DNA from: Pseudomonas sp. MYb118
Lineage (GTDB): Bacteria > Pseudomonadota > Gammaproteobacteria > Pseudomonadales > Pseudomonadaceae
DNA: 64,000 bases
Direction of reading: 5' to 3'
NCBI RefSeq assembly: GCF_040947875.1
Contig: NZ_JBFRXN010000003.1
Coordinates: 558,001 to 622,000 of the forward strand
Below, piece after piece: positions 1 to 9,669 of this stretch. Position numbers and translations under genes: made by a program. Position 1 is the first letter of the stretch. Each line of letters begins with the position of its first letter. Under the pieces are notes generated by a model, which saw nothing but the letters and a program-made list of their open reading frames with translations, did not search any database and was not told the DNA's origin.

Positions 1-1
1 C

Positions 2-373
2 GCGATGCAGGCCTACACCGAGGCCGGCCAGGTGCCGGGCAAGGACGTGCTGTTCAGCGCGGTCAACACCTCAAAGGAGGCCTTGCAGGCGAAGGTGCAG
101 GGGCGCCTGACTGCGCTGATCGGCGGGCACTTCACCCTCGGCGGCTGGGCGCTGGTGCAGTTGCATGACATCGACCGTGGCGTGGACATCAGCCGTTACG
201 GCGGTCGGGACCGGCAGATCCCGCTGCTGCAACTGATCGACACGGCCACCGCCAGGCGCATGCTGGCCATGGGCGAGGCGCCGGACTACGGCGTGGACTT
301 CCGCAAGATGTCTGCCAAGGGCCGACCCGCCGGCTATCGCTACCCGTTCACCCTGCAAACCCTGATGCGCTAG
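2..373 (+). CDS. Periplasmic sugar-type binding protein, C-terminal fragment
   Basis: The reading frame is open at the left edge and stops with TAG at 371-373, so only about 123 C-terminal residues are present and the start lies outside the window. The fragment has the look of the second lobe of a type-1 periplasmic binding protein. It contains an 'ALIGGHFTLGGWALVQLHD' stretch, where such proteins name the effective location of a returned ligand, and a tail with PLLQLIDTATA. The likely role is capture of a small solute for an ABC transporter or a sensor. The ligand cannot be told from this part. The assignment to the family is an inference from pattern. Confidence 0.55.
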   Translation, partial: AMQAYTEAGQVPGKDVLFSAVNTSKEALQAKVQGRLTALIGGHFTLGGWALVQLHDIDRGVDISRYGGRDRQIPLLQLIDTATARRMLAMGEAPDYGVDFRKMSAKGRPAGYRYPFTLQTLMR

Positions 374-588
374 ACCCCGGCCAGCAACAGCACCAGTTGC
401 ACGATGCCGTACAGCGACAGGGCGAACACCACCGTGAAGAGGATCCCCAGGATCACGAAGTGACTGGGCTTGCCATGGGTGAAGTCCCGGGCCCGGTTTT
501 TCCCGCTCTGCACCCCGAACGCCGCCGCCATCACGCTGTGCAACATTTGCCAGAAGGTTGGCGGTTTGTTGTCGATTGGATCGTCCAT
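370..588 (-). CDS. DUF2970 family small membrane protein
   Basis: A 72-residue protein with a polar N-terminal half, including 'TFWQMLHSVMAAAFGVQS', and one hydrophobic C-terminal helix (about residues 45-70, GILFTVVFALSLYGIVQLVL). This matches the usual size and layout of DUF2970 proteins in Pseudomonas, whose function is unknown. It overlaps the end of the preceding binding-protein gene tail to tail by 4 bp. It is probably a single-pass inner-membrane protein. The family call rests on recognition of the conserved N-terminal segment. Confidence 0.75.
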   Translation of the reverse strand: MDDPIDNKPPTFWQMLHSVMAAAFGVQSGKNRARDFTHGKPSHFVILGILFTVVFALSLYGIVQLVLLLAGV

Positions 589-650
589 AAACCCCTCGTC
601 TCGAAGTAGGCGTGTTGAGCATAGACAATGCCTGTAAACACCGCCCCCCC

Positions 651-754
651 CTGTAGGAGCGAGCTTGCTCGCGATGGTAGATCAGGCAACGCTGGCGTCC
701 TGACACCCCGCGTCATCGTTAGCGACCATCGCGAGCAAGCTCGCTCCTACAGGG
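651..754. repeat. REP inverted pair
   Basis: Two REP units face each other: CTGTAGGAGCGAGCTTGCTC at 651-670 and its reverse complement ending near 754. About 45 bp of loop separates them. It lies between the DUF2970 gene and the DUF6543 gene. Confidence 0.9.
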
Positions 755-839
755 TAAAGGGGAAGGGGAGATAACTATCTACCACCTGCCACTCAGCCGC
801 CCATGATGTGCTGTCGCTCCCACCCAAAGGAGCGCCCAC

Positions 840-2003
840 ATGCCCCATCCCCACGTCACCCACAGCATCCACGCGCCATTGCTCGAACAGTCCATCCCAG
901 ATTGGCTGACCCAGGCCACGCCGCAACATCGTGAGGCACTGAGGAACGCCAACGCGCCGCTACCAGCCTGGTATCGCCAAGCCCCAAGACAACAACGCAA
1001 GGCGCTTGACGATAGCCTGGTCGCCCATTTCAAGGCGCAGAATCAACTGGGCGAGGCCCTGGCCGGGTTGCAGGACATCCACACCTTCGCCGAACCGCTG
1101 CTGCGGCAATGCCTCAAGACCCGGTTCGGGGTCGAGCTGGACGTCAACCAGACCTTCCTGCACCTGCTGCAAACGGTCGGGGTGGGCGCGGTGCTGCCGA
1201 TTGAAATCGGTGCCTTCGAGGTGTCGAAGATGTCATTGCTGCAAGCCGCGCTGCACAACTTCGAAGAAGCCGAGTTCGAACCCGATGCCTTTCATCGCGC
1301 GTCCGGATTTGCCGTTCAATCGGCGCAATCCGCCACGCTGGAGCCCGTCGCGACATCCATGAGCGTGCCGGATTTCATCCAGGCCTGCCGGGCGCTGGAT
1401 CTCGGCGACCAATACCAGCAGCACCTCAAGGGCGTGCTGTACCCCGACGATCCTGCGGCCCTGTACACCCTGCGCGAGCGATTCGACGCCGCGCAGAAAA
1501 CCGCCCTGCGTGCCGCCGCCGAACGGGCGTTGCTGCAAAACGATATCGTGCCGGCCGACCACACTTCGATCCTGGCGATCATCGACGGTGACCGGCAGCC
1601 CCGGCAGGGGGGAAAGCCGATCCGCTTCTGTGAAATGACCCTGATGGACCGCCCGTTGAACGGCTGCATTGGCTTCACCTTCGGCGATCCCGCAGAGGAT
1701 CCCGACGACCTGTTGCTGTACATCCCCGACGACCCTCATCACCCGCTCAAGCGCTACAAGACCTCGCAACTGGAAACAGCCCTCAGGCAGCAGTTCACGG
1801 CCAGGGATGAAGCCGCGCCGGACGACGGCCACCCTACGGCTTATCAGCGCTTCTTTAGCCGCTTTTTGGCCTATTCCGACCGCCCGTACTACTTCAGCCA
1901 GTTCACCGTCGACACCCCCGATGCCAGCTTCACCGACCGGCTGGCCACGCATTTTTCCCTGCTTCACGAAATGGGCTCAGGCCATGGCCGAGCACGAAAC
2001 TGA
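840..2003 (+). CDS. DUF6543 (dermonecrotic-toxin-like) protein, N-terminal part of a split gene
   Basis: A 387-residue frame opened by ATG at 840 behind AAGGAG at good spacing. It begins like the DUF6543 domain of Pseudomonas LRR effector-type proteins ('LEQSIPDWLTQATPQHREAL'). It ends abruptly at TGA 2001-2003 with an unnatural tail (GSGHGRARN). The continuation of the same protein is in another frame from 2036. Dropping one G from the GGG at 1973-1975 gives a natural reading (HEMAQAMAEHETESP). Dropping one base near 2032-2035 then leads into the downstream frame. The pair therefore looks like one gene of about 1,600 codons broken by two single-base insertions, or by sequencing errors. Secretion and target are unknown. 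Confidence 0.7.
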   Translation: MPHPHVTHSIHAPLLEQSIPDWLTQATPQHREALRNANAPLPAWYRQAPRQQRKALDDSLVAHFKAQNQLGEALAGLQDIHTFAEPLLRQCLKTRFGVELDVNQTFLHLLQTVGVGAVLPIEIGAFEVSKMSLLQAALHNFEEAEFEPDAFHRASGFAVQSAQSATLEPVATSMSVPDFIQACRALDLGDQYQQHLKGVLYPDDPAALYTLRERFDAAQKTALRAAAERALLQNDIVPADHTSILAIIDGDRQPRQGGKPIRFCEMTLMDRPLNGCIGFTFGDPAEDPDDLLLYIPDDPHHPLKRYKTSQLETALRQQFTARDEAAPDDGHPTAYQRFFSRFLAYSDRPYYFSQFTVDTPDASFTDRLATHFSLLHEMGSGHGRARN

Positions 2004-2035
2004 GTCACCTTCCACCGCCGCCCACGATCCGCCAA

Positions 2036-5000
2036 GTGGCTAATCCACAACCGTTTCTCGCCCCATTATTCGTGCCGCTGGACAAGGATCGCGAAGACAA
2101 CGTCGATCTCTGGAGCTGCCTGTTCGATCGCTATCGCGAGCGAATGATGGCGGACGCGCGCAGTTACGCCGTGCCCTCGGCCGAGATTGACGCGCGGGTG
2201 CGCAAGCAACTGTTCGCCCGCCTGCTCGACATCGGCATGCTGGTGCTGGGGGCGGTGTCGATGTTCGTGCCGGTGCTGGGTGAAGTGACGATGACGCTGG
2301 TGGCGTGTCAGTTGCTGGAGGAGTCGATTGCCGGGGTGGTCGAGTGGGGCGAGGGCGACCGTATGGCGGCCAAGGCGCATTTGCTCGATGTTGCGCAGAA
2401 CCTGGTGTTGATGGGCGTCACGGCCGGCGTCGGCAAGGGACTGGCGAAGCTGTCCGTGGCACCCGCGCCGGCTGTGATCGAGGACTTGCACCCGGTCACC
2501 TTGCCCGACGGCAACACCCGCCTGAGCCGGGCGGACCTGGCGGGTTATGAAACGCCCGATTTTGCCGCTCCGGCCACCTTCGAACCCGACAGCGGACCGG
2601 ATGCCATGGGCCGCTACGAGTTGGACGACAAGACCTATATCCGCATCGACGGCAAGGTCTTTGAGCAGACCTACGACCGCGACCTCAAGCGCTGGCGGAT
2701 CCGGCACCCCAAAGACCCGCAGGCCTATCAACCCGTGCTGACCCACAACCGGGCGGGCGCCTGGCGCCATGTGCTGGAAAACCCGTTGGCCTGGAACCGC
2801 TTGAAGCTGTTGCGGCGCATCGGCCACCTGAGCGACGCCTGGTCCGACGAGCAATTGCTGCAGATCGCCGACATCAGCGAGACCAGCGACAACGCCTTGC
2901 GCCGCATGCATATGGACAATGGTCTGCCGCCCCCTGAGCTGGTGGATACTTTGCGGCTGTTCACTGCCGAGCGGGATGTCACTCATGTGATCGAGCAGGT
3001 GGTGAGCGGAGCACACATTGACGAGCGTTGCCTGCACGTACTGCCCCTGGTCCCCGAGTTGCCGGGCTGGCCCGTCGGGCGCACCCTGCAAATCTTCGAT
3101 TCCCCTGGGTTGACCGGGGTGCGAGTCGAATACGGCCGTGCAAGCCAGCCGCCGAAACCGGCGATTCGCCTGAGCCGTTTCGACGTGTTGAGCGGACAGA
3201 TGCCGGCGCGCGTTCTCGAGGCCTTGGACGACAGCGAGCGCGCTGAGTTGCTGGGGGCCGATGCCGCGCGGGAGCGGGTCTGGCATCCGCAGGTTTTGCG
3301 TGAGCAGATTGCCGCGGCTGTCCGCGCTCGACGACCGTCGTTGTTCAATCAGTTTTATCGCCACCGTACCCAGGGCTTGCCTCTGATCGACAAGCTGCAA
3401 CGGTTCCACCCCGGGCTGAGCGACGCTGCGGCGCAGGACATACTGGCCCATGCCTCCGGCGGAGACATAACCACACTCAAAAGCACTGACCGGGTGCCGC
3501 GTGCCCTGCACAAGGAGGCTCGCTGCTATGTTCGACGTGGGCGCGCGAGCGGGGCGCGGGCGCGCCAGGCACTCGGCCTGGCCGACGGCGCAGCGGTATC
3601 GGCGCCCCAAGGACCCGGAAAACGTCGCTTCCAGCCACCGCGTCGAATCCGCAAGAACCTGCTGGGTTATCCCGCCAGTGGCGAAGGGATGCTCGGCTCC
3701 TCCGGACTGAACATTGCGTTGGTGCTGCGCTTGCAGCATTTGTATCCGGACCTGGAAATGGCCGAGGCCAACGGTATCGTCCTGGCCTTGATCAGGTCCG
3801 GGCAGAGCGACGCGCAGATCCTGCAGATGCTTGAACAGTTGCGCGAGCAATGGCTGGCGCTCGAGCAAACCCTGGAGAGTTGGGTGACGCAGGGCGGCAA
3901 CGTAGAGCAGAAGGCCGAGGTGGCGCTGAGTTTGCGCAATACCTGGCGCGGCCGGCCTTTCGCCGAAGAAAACGCCGCTTACCGGCAGCTTGAACTGGTG
4001 TGTGACGAGCCATTGCCCACGCTCACCGCAGATTTTTCCCATGTGACGACGTTGCGCTTGCGCGTACCGAGCTCCACCGACCAGCAGATTCGTACGCTGC
4101 TGCGCAATTTTTCCGGGGTGATCAACCTCGACTTGCGCAGCAACCGATTGATCACCAACCCGATTGCCCGTGAAAACGCGGGCCACCTGCTGAACCTCGA
4201 CCTGTCGGATAACCCGCTGTACCAGCTCGATGTCAGCGCCATGACCCAGCTTGAAGTGCTGATCCTGAAGGGCACGCAGTTGCAGGAGTGGCCAACCGGG
4301 GCGGACACCCTGTGGCACCTGGACTGGCTCGACCTGCGTGCCACGCGCATTCGCGAACTGCCTCCCGAGGCCCTGGCGCGTGATGAACTGCTGATCAACA
4401 CCAACCTGAGCGGCGCGCCGTTGTCGGAAACCGCCCGGCAACAATTGCAGTTGGCCTGGCAGCGCTGCGAATCGACGTTGGGCTTGCCCGACGCGACGCT
4501 GGCGCGGTTTTTCCGCGAACCGGTGCCGGAACACACCATACGCCCCTTTGAAAACGGCACGTTGCTCGCCAGTCGATTGCTGCTGTTGCCGCCCAGGCTG
4601 CCTGCCGAACAAAGTACGGCGTCGTTTGTCCGGCGCCTGCGCAGGGTTGATCCCGCGTTGACCGAGGGCGAGGCCATGGCCGTGATCGAGGGGTGGCGTG
4701 TGGGCGTGACGGACGCCTGGGTCAATGCGCATATCGAAGCCTGGGGGCAACGTTTCGAAGCCGTCACCCGCCAATTGAATGGCTGGATTTTCTCCAGGCG
4801 CACGGGCCATCCGCTTTACGGCGGACGCTGGAGTTCCTCGCAGCGGCGCAGTGAGGCGGCAGAGAAAATCCTGGCGTGCTGGAAAAGGGGCTTGCGCGAA
4901 GCGGCTGGCGAGAATGCGAATACGCTGGACTTATCCAACATCGACGGGTTGGGGGAGTTGCCCCAATTGCCTGCCGGGTTCGATCACGTGCAGTCGCTGA

Positions 5001-5659
5001 ACCTGCGCGGCAATGGATTGCAGGAGAATGACCTGGGTGGCTTTCTGCCGGCGTTCAGCCAACTGTGTTCGCTGGACTTGGGCCTCAACCGCTTGGAGCG
5101 CCTGCCCCAGGCCGCTGCTGGCCTGACCCGCCTGCAAGCGCTGGGCTTGTCCAGCAACCGCTTCAGCGACCTGGCGATCCTTGCGCAGGATTTGGGGGCA
5201 AAGCCCCGGCTGGAGACTCTGCGCCTGAGCTACAACCGCATCAAGGCATTCAACGGCACCGACCTTGAGAGCTTGCCTGGCCTGCGTCACCTGGAGCTGA
5301 ATTTCAATCAGTTGAACCGTTTCGACGGCCCCATTCCACCGCTGCTGAACAGCCTGCACCTGAATGGCAACGACCTGCACCAATGGCCCGACGGCGTGTT
5401 ACAGGCACCGAGCCTCGAGGTGCTGAACCTGGCGGGCAATCCGATCAACGAGATACCGGTCGAAGCCTTCGATGGCAGCCACGATCAACTGCTGGTGGGC
5501 ACGCAGTTGTTCGGCATCATGCGCTATCTCTCGACCGACACCCTCAACCGCCTCCTGGGCCACCTCGACCGGGTGGGCAGCAACAGCGCCCTGGGCATTT
5601 CGCGAGACAACATCGAACGATGGCTCGCCAATCCCGAGTGGGTGGCGATGGAGGAATAA
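2036..5659 (+). CDS. DUF6543/leucine-rich-repeat protein, C-terminal part of a split gene
   Basis: A frame of 1,207 codons. The nominal start is GTG at 2036 with no ribosome-binding site, and the frame stays open upstream, so it is the continuation of the gene at 840. In order it has: a hydrophobic segment near residues 60-95 (LDIGMLVLGAVSMFVPVLGE); a long DUF6543 middle; an LRR block near 655-770 (LDLRSNRL, LDLSDNPL, LDLRATRI); a spacer; and a second LRR block near 960-1165 (LNLRGNG, LDLGLNRL, LNLAGNPI). The protein ends soon after the repeats, so the NEL-type ubiquitin-ligase domain found in related effector-like proteins appears absent. The Arg/Ala-rich stretch near codons 490-545 looks like the scar of an internal deletion. 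Confidence 0.65.
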   Translation: MANPQPFLAPLFVPLDKDREDNVDLWSCLFDRYRERMMADARSYAVPSAEIDARVRKQLFARLLDIGMLVLGAVSMFVPVLGEVTMTLVACQLLEESIAGVVEWGEGDRMAAKAHLLDVAQNLVLMGVTAGVGKGLAKLSVAPAPAVIEDLHPVTLPDGNTRLSRADLAGYETPDFAAPATFEPDSGPDAMGRYELDDKTYIRIDGKVFEQTYDRDLKRWRIRHPKDPQAYQPVLTHNRAGAWRHVLENPLAWNRLKLLRRIGHLSDAWSDEQLLQIADISETSDNALRRMHMDNGLPPPELVDTLRLFTAERDVTHVIEQVVSGAHIDERCLHVLPLVPELPGWPVGRTLQIFDSPGLTGVRVEYGRASQPPKPAIRLSRFDVLSGQMPARVLEALDDSERAELLGADAARERVWHPQVLREQIAAAVRARRPSLFNQFYRHRTQGLPLIDKLQRFHPGLSDAAAQDILAHASGGDITTLKSTDRVPRALHKEARCYVRRGRASGARARQALGLADGAAVSAPQGPGKRRFQPPRRIRKNLLGYPASGEGMLGSSGLNIALVLRLQHLYPDLEMAEANGIVLALIRSGQSDAQILQMLEQLREQWLALEQTLESWVTQGGNVEQKAEVALSLRNTWRGRPFAEENAAYRQLELVCDEPLPTLTADFSHVTTLRLRVPSSTDQQIRTLLRNFSGVINLDLRSNRLITNPIARENAGHLLNLDLSDNPLYQLDVSAMTQLEVLILKGTQLQEWPTGADTLWHLDWLDLRATRIRELPPEALARDELLINTNLSGAPLSETARQQLQLAWQRCESTLGLPDATLARFFREPVPEHTIRPFENGTLLASRLLLLPPRLPAEQSTASFVRRLRRVDPALTEGEAMAVIEGWRVGVTDAWVNAHIEAWGQRFEAVTRQLNGWIFSRRTGHPLYGGRWSSSQRRSEAAEKILACWKRGLREAAGENANTLDLSNIDGLGELPQLPAGFDHVQSLNLRGNGLQENDLGGFLPAFSQLCSLDLGLNRLERLPQAAAGLTRLQALGLSSNRFSDLAILAQDLGAKPRLETLRLSYNRIKAFNGTDLESLPGLRHLELNFNQLNRFDGPIPPLLNSLHLNGNDLHQWPDGVLQAPSLEVLNLAGNPINEIPVEAFDGSHDQLLVGTQLFGIMRYLSTDTLNRLLGHLDRVGSNSALGISRDNIERWLANPEWVAMEE

Positions 5660-5690
5660 GCCCCAACCCATTCCTGGGGGAATAACGGAC

Positions 5691-5783
5691 CTGTGGGAGC
5701 GGGCTTGCCCGCGATGGCGGTGTGTCATCCAACAGAGAGGGTGACTGACACGGCCTCATCGCGAGCAAGCTCGCTCCTACAGG
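5691..5783. repeat. REP inverted pair
   Basis: CTGTGGGAGCGGGCTTGCCC at 5691 pairs with the inverted unit ending in CTCCTACAG at 5783. It sits between the convergent LRR gene and metH. Confidence 0.9.
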
Positions 5784-5803
5784 ACGGATTGCAGATCAAG
5801 CAA

Positions 5804-8800
5804 TCAATCGTCATAACCCAGGTTCGGCGCCAGCCAGCGTTCGGTCACGCTCAGCTCCTGGCCCTTGCGCGAGGTGTAGCTCTGCACCTGGTCCTTGTCG
5901 ATCTTGCCGACGGCGAAGTATTGCGCCTGCGGGTGGGCGAAGTACCAGCCGCTGACGGCGGCCGCCGGGAACATGGCGTAGTGTTCGGTGAGGAACACGC
6001 CGCTGCGGCCGGCGCGCATTTCGGCGGCTTCGGGGTCGAGCAGGGCGAACAGGGTGGCTTTCTCGGTGTGATCCGGGCAGGCCGGGTAGCCGGGAGCAGG
6101 GCGGATGCCGCTGTATTGCTCCTTGATCAGGGCCTCGTTGTCCAGGGCCTCGTCCTTGGCGTAACCCCAGTGCTCCTTGCGCACCTGCTGGTGCAGCCAC
6201 TCGGCGCAGGCTTCGGCCAGGCGGTCGGCGAGGGCCTTGACCATGATCGAGTTGTAGTCGTCGCCAGCGTCCTGATAAGCCTTGGCCACTTCTTCGGCGC
6301 CGATACCAGCGGTGGTGATGAAACCACCCACGTAGTCGGTCAGCTCGCTGTCCTTGGGTGCGACGAAGTCAGCCAGGGAGAAGTTCGGCTTGCCGTCGGT
6401 CTTGATGATCTGCTGGCGCAGGTGATGCAGCTTGGCCAATGGCTTGCCGTCATCGCCATACAGCTCGATGTCATCATCACGCACCTGGTTGGCCGGCCAG
6501 AAACCGAACACCGCACGGGCGCTGATCAGTTTCTCGTCGATCAGCTTGGCGAGCATTTCCTGGGCGTCGGCGTACAGCGCGGTGGCCGCTTCGCCCACCA
6601 CCTCGTCCTGGAGGATGCGCGGGAATTTGCCGGCCAGGTCCCAGGAGATGAAGAACGGCGTCCAGTCGATGTACTCGGCCAGCACCTTGAGGTCGATGTT
6701 ATCCAGCACCTTGGTACCGGTAAACGTCGGTTTGACCGGGGTGTAGGTGCTCCAGTCGAACTGCGGTTTCTTCGCGATCGAGGCGGCGTAGCTCAGGCGC
6801 TCGGTACGGGCGCTGCGGTTGGCGGTACGCTCGCGCACCTCAACGTATTCCTCACGGGTCTTCTCGACGAAACCGGCCTTCAGCTCCTTGGACAACAACT
6901 GCGTGGCCACGCCGACGGCGCGGGAGGCGTCGGTGACATACACCACCGCATCGTTGCTGTACTTGGGCTCGATCTTCACCGCCGTGTGCGCCTTGGAGGT
7001 GGTCGCACCGCCAATCATCAACGGCAGGTGGAAGTCCTGGCGCTGCATCTCACGCGCCACGTGGACCATTTCGTCCAGCGACGGGGTGATCAGGCCGGAC
7101 AGGCCAATGATGTCGCATTTCTCTTCCTTGGCCACCTGCAGAATCTTCTCCGCCGGCACCATCACGCCCAGGTCGACGATGTCATAGCCGTTGCAGCCCA
7201 GCACCACGCCAACGATGTTCTTGCCGATGTCATGCACGTCGCCCTTGACCGTCGCCATGAGGATCTTGCCCTTGGCCTCCGGCTTGTCGCCTTTCTCCAG
7301 TTCGATGAACGGGATCAGGTGCGCCACCGCCTGCTTCATCACGCGGGCGGATTTCACCACCTGCGGCAGGAACATCTTGCCGGCGCCGAACAGGTCACCG
7401 ACGATGTTCATGCCCGCCATCAGCGGCCCCTCGATCACTTCGATCGGACGGGCGAACGACAGACGCGACTCTTCGGTGTCTTCGACGATGTGGGTGGTGA
7501 TGCCCTTGACCAAGGCATGCTCCAGGCGCTTGTTGACGTCCCAGTTGCGCCACTCTTCGGTCTCGGCTTCCTTGGTGCTGCCGTCGCCCTTGTACTTGTC
7601 GGCGATGGCGAGGAGGGCGTCCGTGCCTTCCGGGGTGCGGTTGAGGATCACGTCTTCCACGGCGTCGCGCAGTTCCACCGGGATCTGGTCGTAGATCTCC
7701 AGCTGGCCGGCGTTGACGATACCCATCGACAGGCCGTTGCGGATCGCATACAGCAGGAACACCGAGTGGATCGCCTCGCGCACCGGGTTGTTGCCGCGGA
7801 ACGAGAACGACACGTTGGACACGCCGCCCGAGGTCAGCGCGTAGGGCAGCTCGTCACGGATGTAGGCACAGGCGTTGATGAAGTCCACGGCATAGTTGTT
7901 GTGCTCTTCGATGCCGGTGGCCACGGCGAAGATGTTCGGGTCGAAGATGATGTCTTCCGGAGGGAAGCCGACTTCGTTGACCAGGATGTCGTAGGAGCGT
8001 TTGCAGATTTCTTTCTTGCGCGCTTCGGTGTCGGCCTGGCCGACTTCGTCGAACGCCATCACCACCACCGCCGCGCCGTAGCGCTTGCACAGCTTGGCGT
8101 GGTGAATGAACTGCTCGACGCCTTCCTTCATGCTGATCGAGTTGACGATGCCCTTGCCCTGGATGCACTTGAGGCCGGCTTCGATCACCTCCCACTTCGA
8201 GGAGTCGATCATGATCGGCACGCGGGAGATGTCCGGCTCGCCGGCAATCAGGTTGAGGAAGGTCACCATGGCCTTCTTCGAGTCGAGCATGCCTTCGTCC
8301 ATGTTGATGTCGATCACCTGGGCGCCGGCTTCGACCTGTTGCAGGGCGACTTCCAGGGCTTCGGTGTAGTTGTCTTCACGGATCAGGCGGGCGAACTTGG
8401 CGGAACCGGTGATGTTGGTGCGCTCGCCGACGTTGACGAACAGCGACTGGCGATCAATGGTGAACGGCTCCAGGCCCGACAGACGGCAGGCCTTGGGAAT
8501 ATCCGGGATCTGGCGCGGGGCATAACCGGCCACGGCCTTGGCGATGGCTTCGATATGGCCCGGCGTGGTGCCGCAGCAGCCGCCGACGATGTTGAGGAAA
8601 CCGCTCTGGGCGAATTCCTCGATGACCTTGGCGGTTTGCGCGGGCAGTTCGTCGTACTCGCCGAACTCGTTCGGCAGGCCGGCGTTCGGGTGGGCGGAAA
8701 CGTGGGTGCTGGCCTTGGTCGACAGCTCTTCCAGATACGGGCGCAGCTCACTGGCGCCCAGCGCACAGTTGAGGCCGACCGAGATCGGCTTGGCGTGGGC

Positions 8801-9514
8801 CACCGAGTTCCAGAACGCTTCGGTGGTCTGCCCGGACAGGGTGCGGCCGGAGGCATCGGTGATGGTGCCGGAAATCATGATCGGCAATTCGATGCCCAGC
8901 TCTTCGAACACGCCCTGCACGGCGAAGATCGCCGCCTTGGCGTTGAGGGTGTCGAAGATGGTTTCGATCAGGATCAGGTCGGCGCCGCCTTCGATCAGGC
9001 CCTTGGTCGACTCGGTGTAGTTCTCCACCAGTTCGTCGAAGGTCACGTTGCGGTAGCCGGGGTTGTTCACGTCCGGAGACAGCGAGCAGGTGCGGCTGGT
9101 AGGGCCGAGCACGCCGGCGACGAAGCGCGGCTTGTCCGGCGTCTCCAGGGTTTTCGCGTCGGCGACCTTGCGCGCCAGGCGAGCGCCTTCTACGTTCAGT
9201 TCGTAGGTCAGGCCTTCCATGCCATAGTCGGCCATGGAAATGCGCGTGGCGTTGAAGGTGTTGGTTTCCAGGATGTCGGCGCCGGCATCCAGATAGGCTT
9301 TCTCGATGCCGCCGATCACGTCCGGACGGGTCAGCACCAGCAGGTCGTTGTTACCCTTGACGTCGCTCGGCCAGTCGGCGAAGCGTTTGCCACGGTAATC
9401 CTGTTCTTCGAGCTTGTAGCTCTGGATCATCGTGCCCATGCCGCCATCGAGAATCAGGATGCGCTCTTTGAGGGCGTGCTTGAGAGCTTGAAGGCGAAGG
9501 CTGCGATCGGACAT
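5804..9514 (-). CDS. metH: Cobalamin-dependent methionine synthase
   Basis: A 1,236-residue protein, the full length expected of MetH. It transfers a methyl group from 5-methyltetrahydrofolate through cobalamin to homocysteine in the cytosol. Domains in order: the homocysteine-binding barrel starting at [10 protein letters not shown], with zinc cysteines in [11 protein letters not shown]; the pterin-binding domain; the cobalamin domain with the DxHxxG signature ([21 protein letters not shown]); and the C-terminal SAM-dependent reactivation domain. It starts with ATG at 9514. It is transcribed divergently from cti and is monocistronic. A cobalamin biosynthesis cluster lies about 4.5 kb away. 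No cobalamin or SAM riboswitch is visible in its short leader. Confidence 0.98.
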   Translation of the reverse strand: MSDRSLRLQALKHALKERILILDGGMGTMIQSYKLEEQDYRGKRFADWPSDVKGNNDLLVLTRPDVIGGIEKAYLDAGADILETNTFNATRISMADYGMEGLTYELNVEGARLARKVADAKTLETPDKPRFVAGVLGPTSRTCSLSPDVNNPGYRNVTFDELVENYTESTKGLIEGGADLILIETIFDTLNAKAAIFAVQGVFEELGIELPIMISGTITDASGRTLSGQTTEAFWNSVAHAKPISVGLNCALGASELRPYLEELSTKASTHVSAHPNAGLPNEFGEYDELPAQTAKVIEEFAQSGFLNIVGGCCGTTPGHIEAIAKAVAGYAPRQIPDIPKACRLSGLEPFTIDRQSLFVNVGERTNITGSAKFARLIREDNYTEALEVALQQVEAGAQVIDINMDEGMLDSKKAMVTFLNLIAGEPDISRVPIMIDSSKWEVIEAGLKCIQGKGIVNSISMKEGVEQFIHHAKLCKRYGAAVVVMAFDEVGQADTEARKKEICKRSYDILVNEVGFPPEDIIFDPNIFAVATGIEEHNNYAVDFINACAYIRDELPYALTSGGVSNVSFSFRGNNPVREAIHSVFLLYAIRNGLSMGIVNAGQLEIYDQIPVELRDAVEDVILNRTPEGTDALLAIADKYKGDGSTKEAETEEWRNWDVNKRLEHALVKGITTHIVEDTEESRLSFARPIEVIEGPLMAGMNIVGDLFGAGKMFLPQVVKSARVMKQAVAHLIPFIELEKGDKPEAKGKILMATVKGDVHDIGKNIVGVVLGCNGYDIVDLGVMVPAEKILQVAKEEKCDIIGLSGLITPSLDEMVHVAREMQRQDFHLPLMIGGATTSKAHTAVKIEPKYSNDAVVYVTDASRAVGVATQLLSKELKAGFVEKTREEYVEVRERTANRSARTERLSYAASIAKKPQFDWSTYTPVKPTFTGTKVLDNIDLKVLAEYIDWTPFFISWDLAGKFPRILQDEVVGEAATALYADAQEMLAKLIDEKLISARAVFGFWPANQVRDDDIELYGDDGKPLAKLHHLRQQIIKTDGKPNFSLADFVAPKDSELTDYVGGFITTAGIGAEEVAKAYQDAGDDYNSIMVKALADRLAEACAEWLHQQVRKEHWGYAKDEALDNEALIKEQYSGIRPAPGYPACPDHTEKATLFALLDPEAAEMRAGRSGVFLTEHYAMFPAAAVSGWYFAHPQAQYFAVGKIDKDQVQSYTSRKGQELSVTERWLAPNLGYDD

Positions 9515-9669
9515 TAGAACTACTCGGAAAGACCATTACGAAGGAGCGGGATCATAGCAAACCTGCGTGCTTTTAGAGCATGTGCGGCTTTTTCATGAAT
9601 ATCACTCATGTTGGTGGGGCGGCCGGATCTGTACAATCGCGGCGTTTTTTCAAGGATCGGGAACAGACC

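Noticed and set aside
5693..9517. Plus-strand open frame of 1,274 codons antisense to metH
   Set aside because: It mirrors metH over its full length and arises from G/C-rich third positions. The translation is His/Val/Gly-rich without domains, while metH on the other strand is unmistakable.
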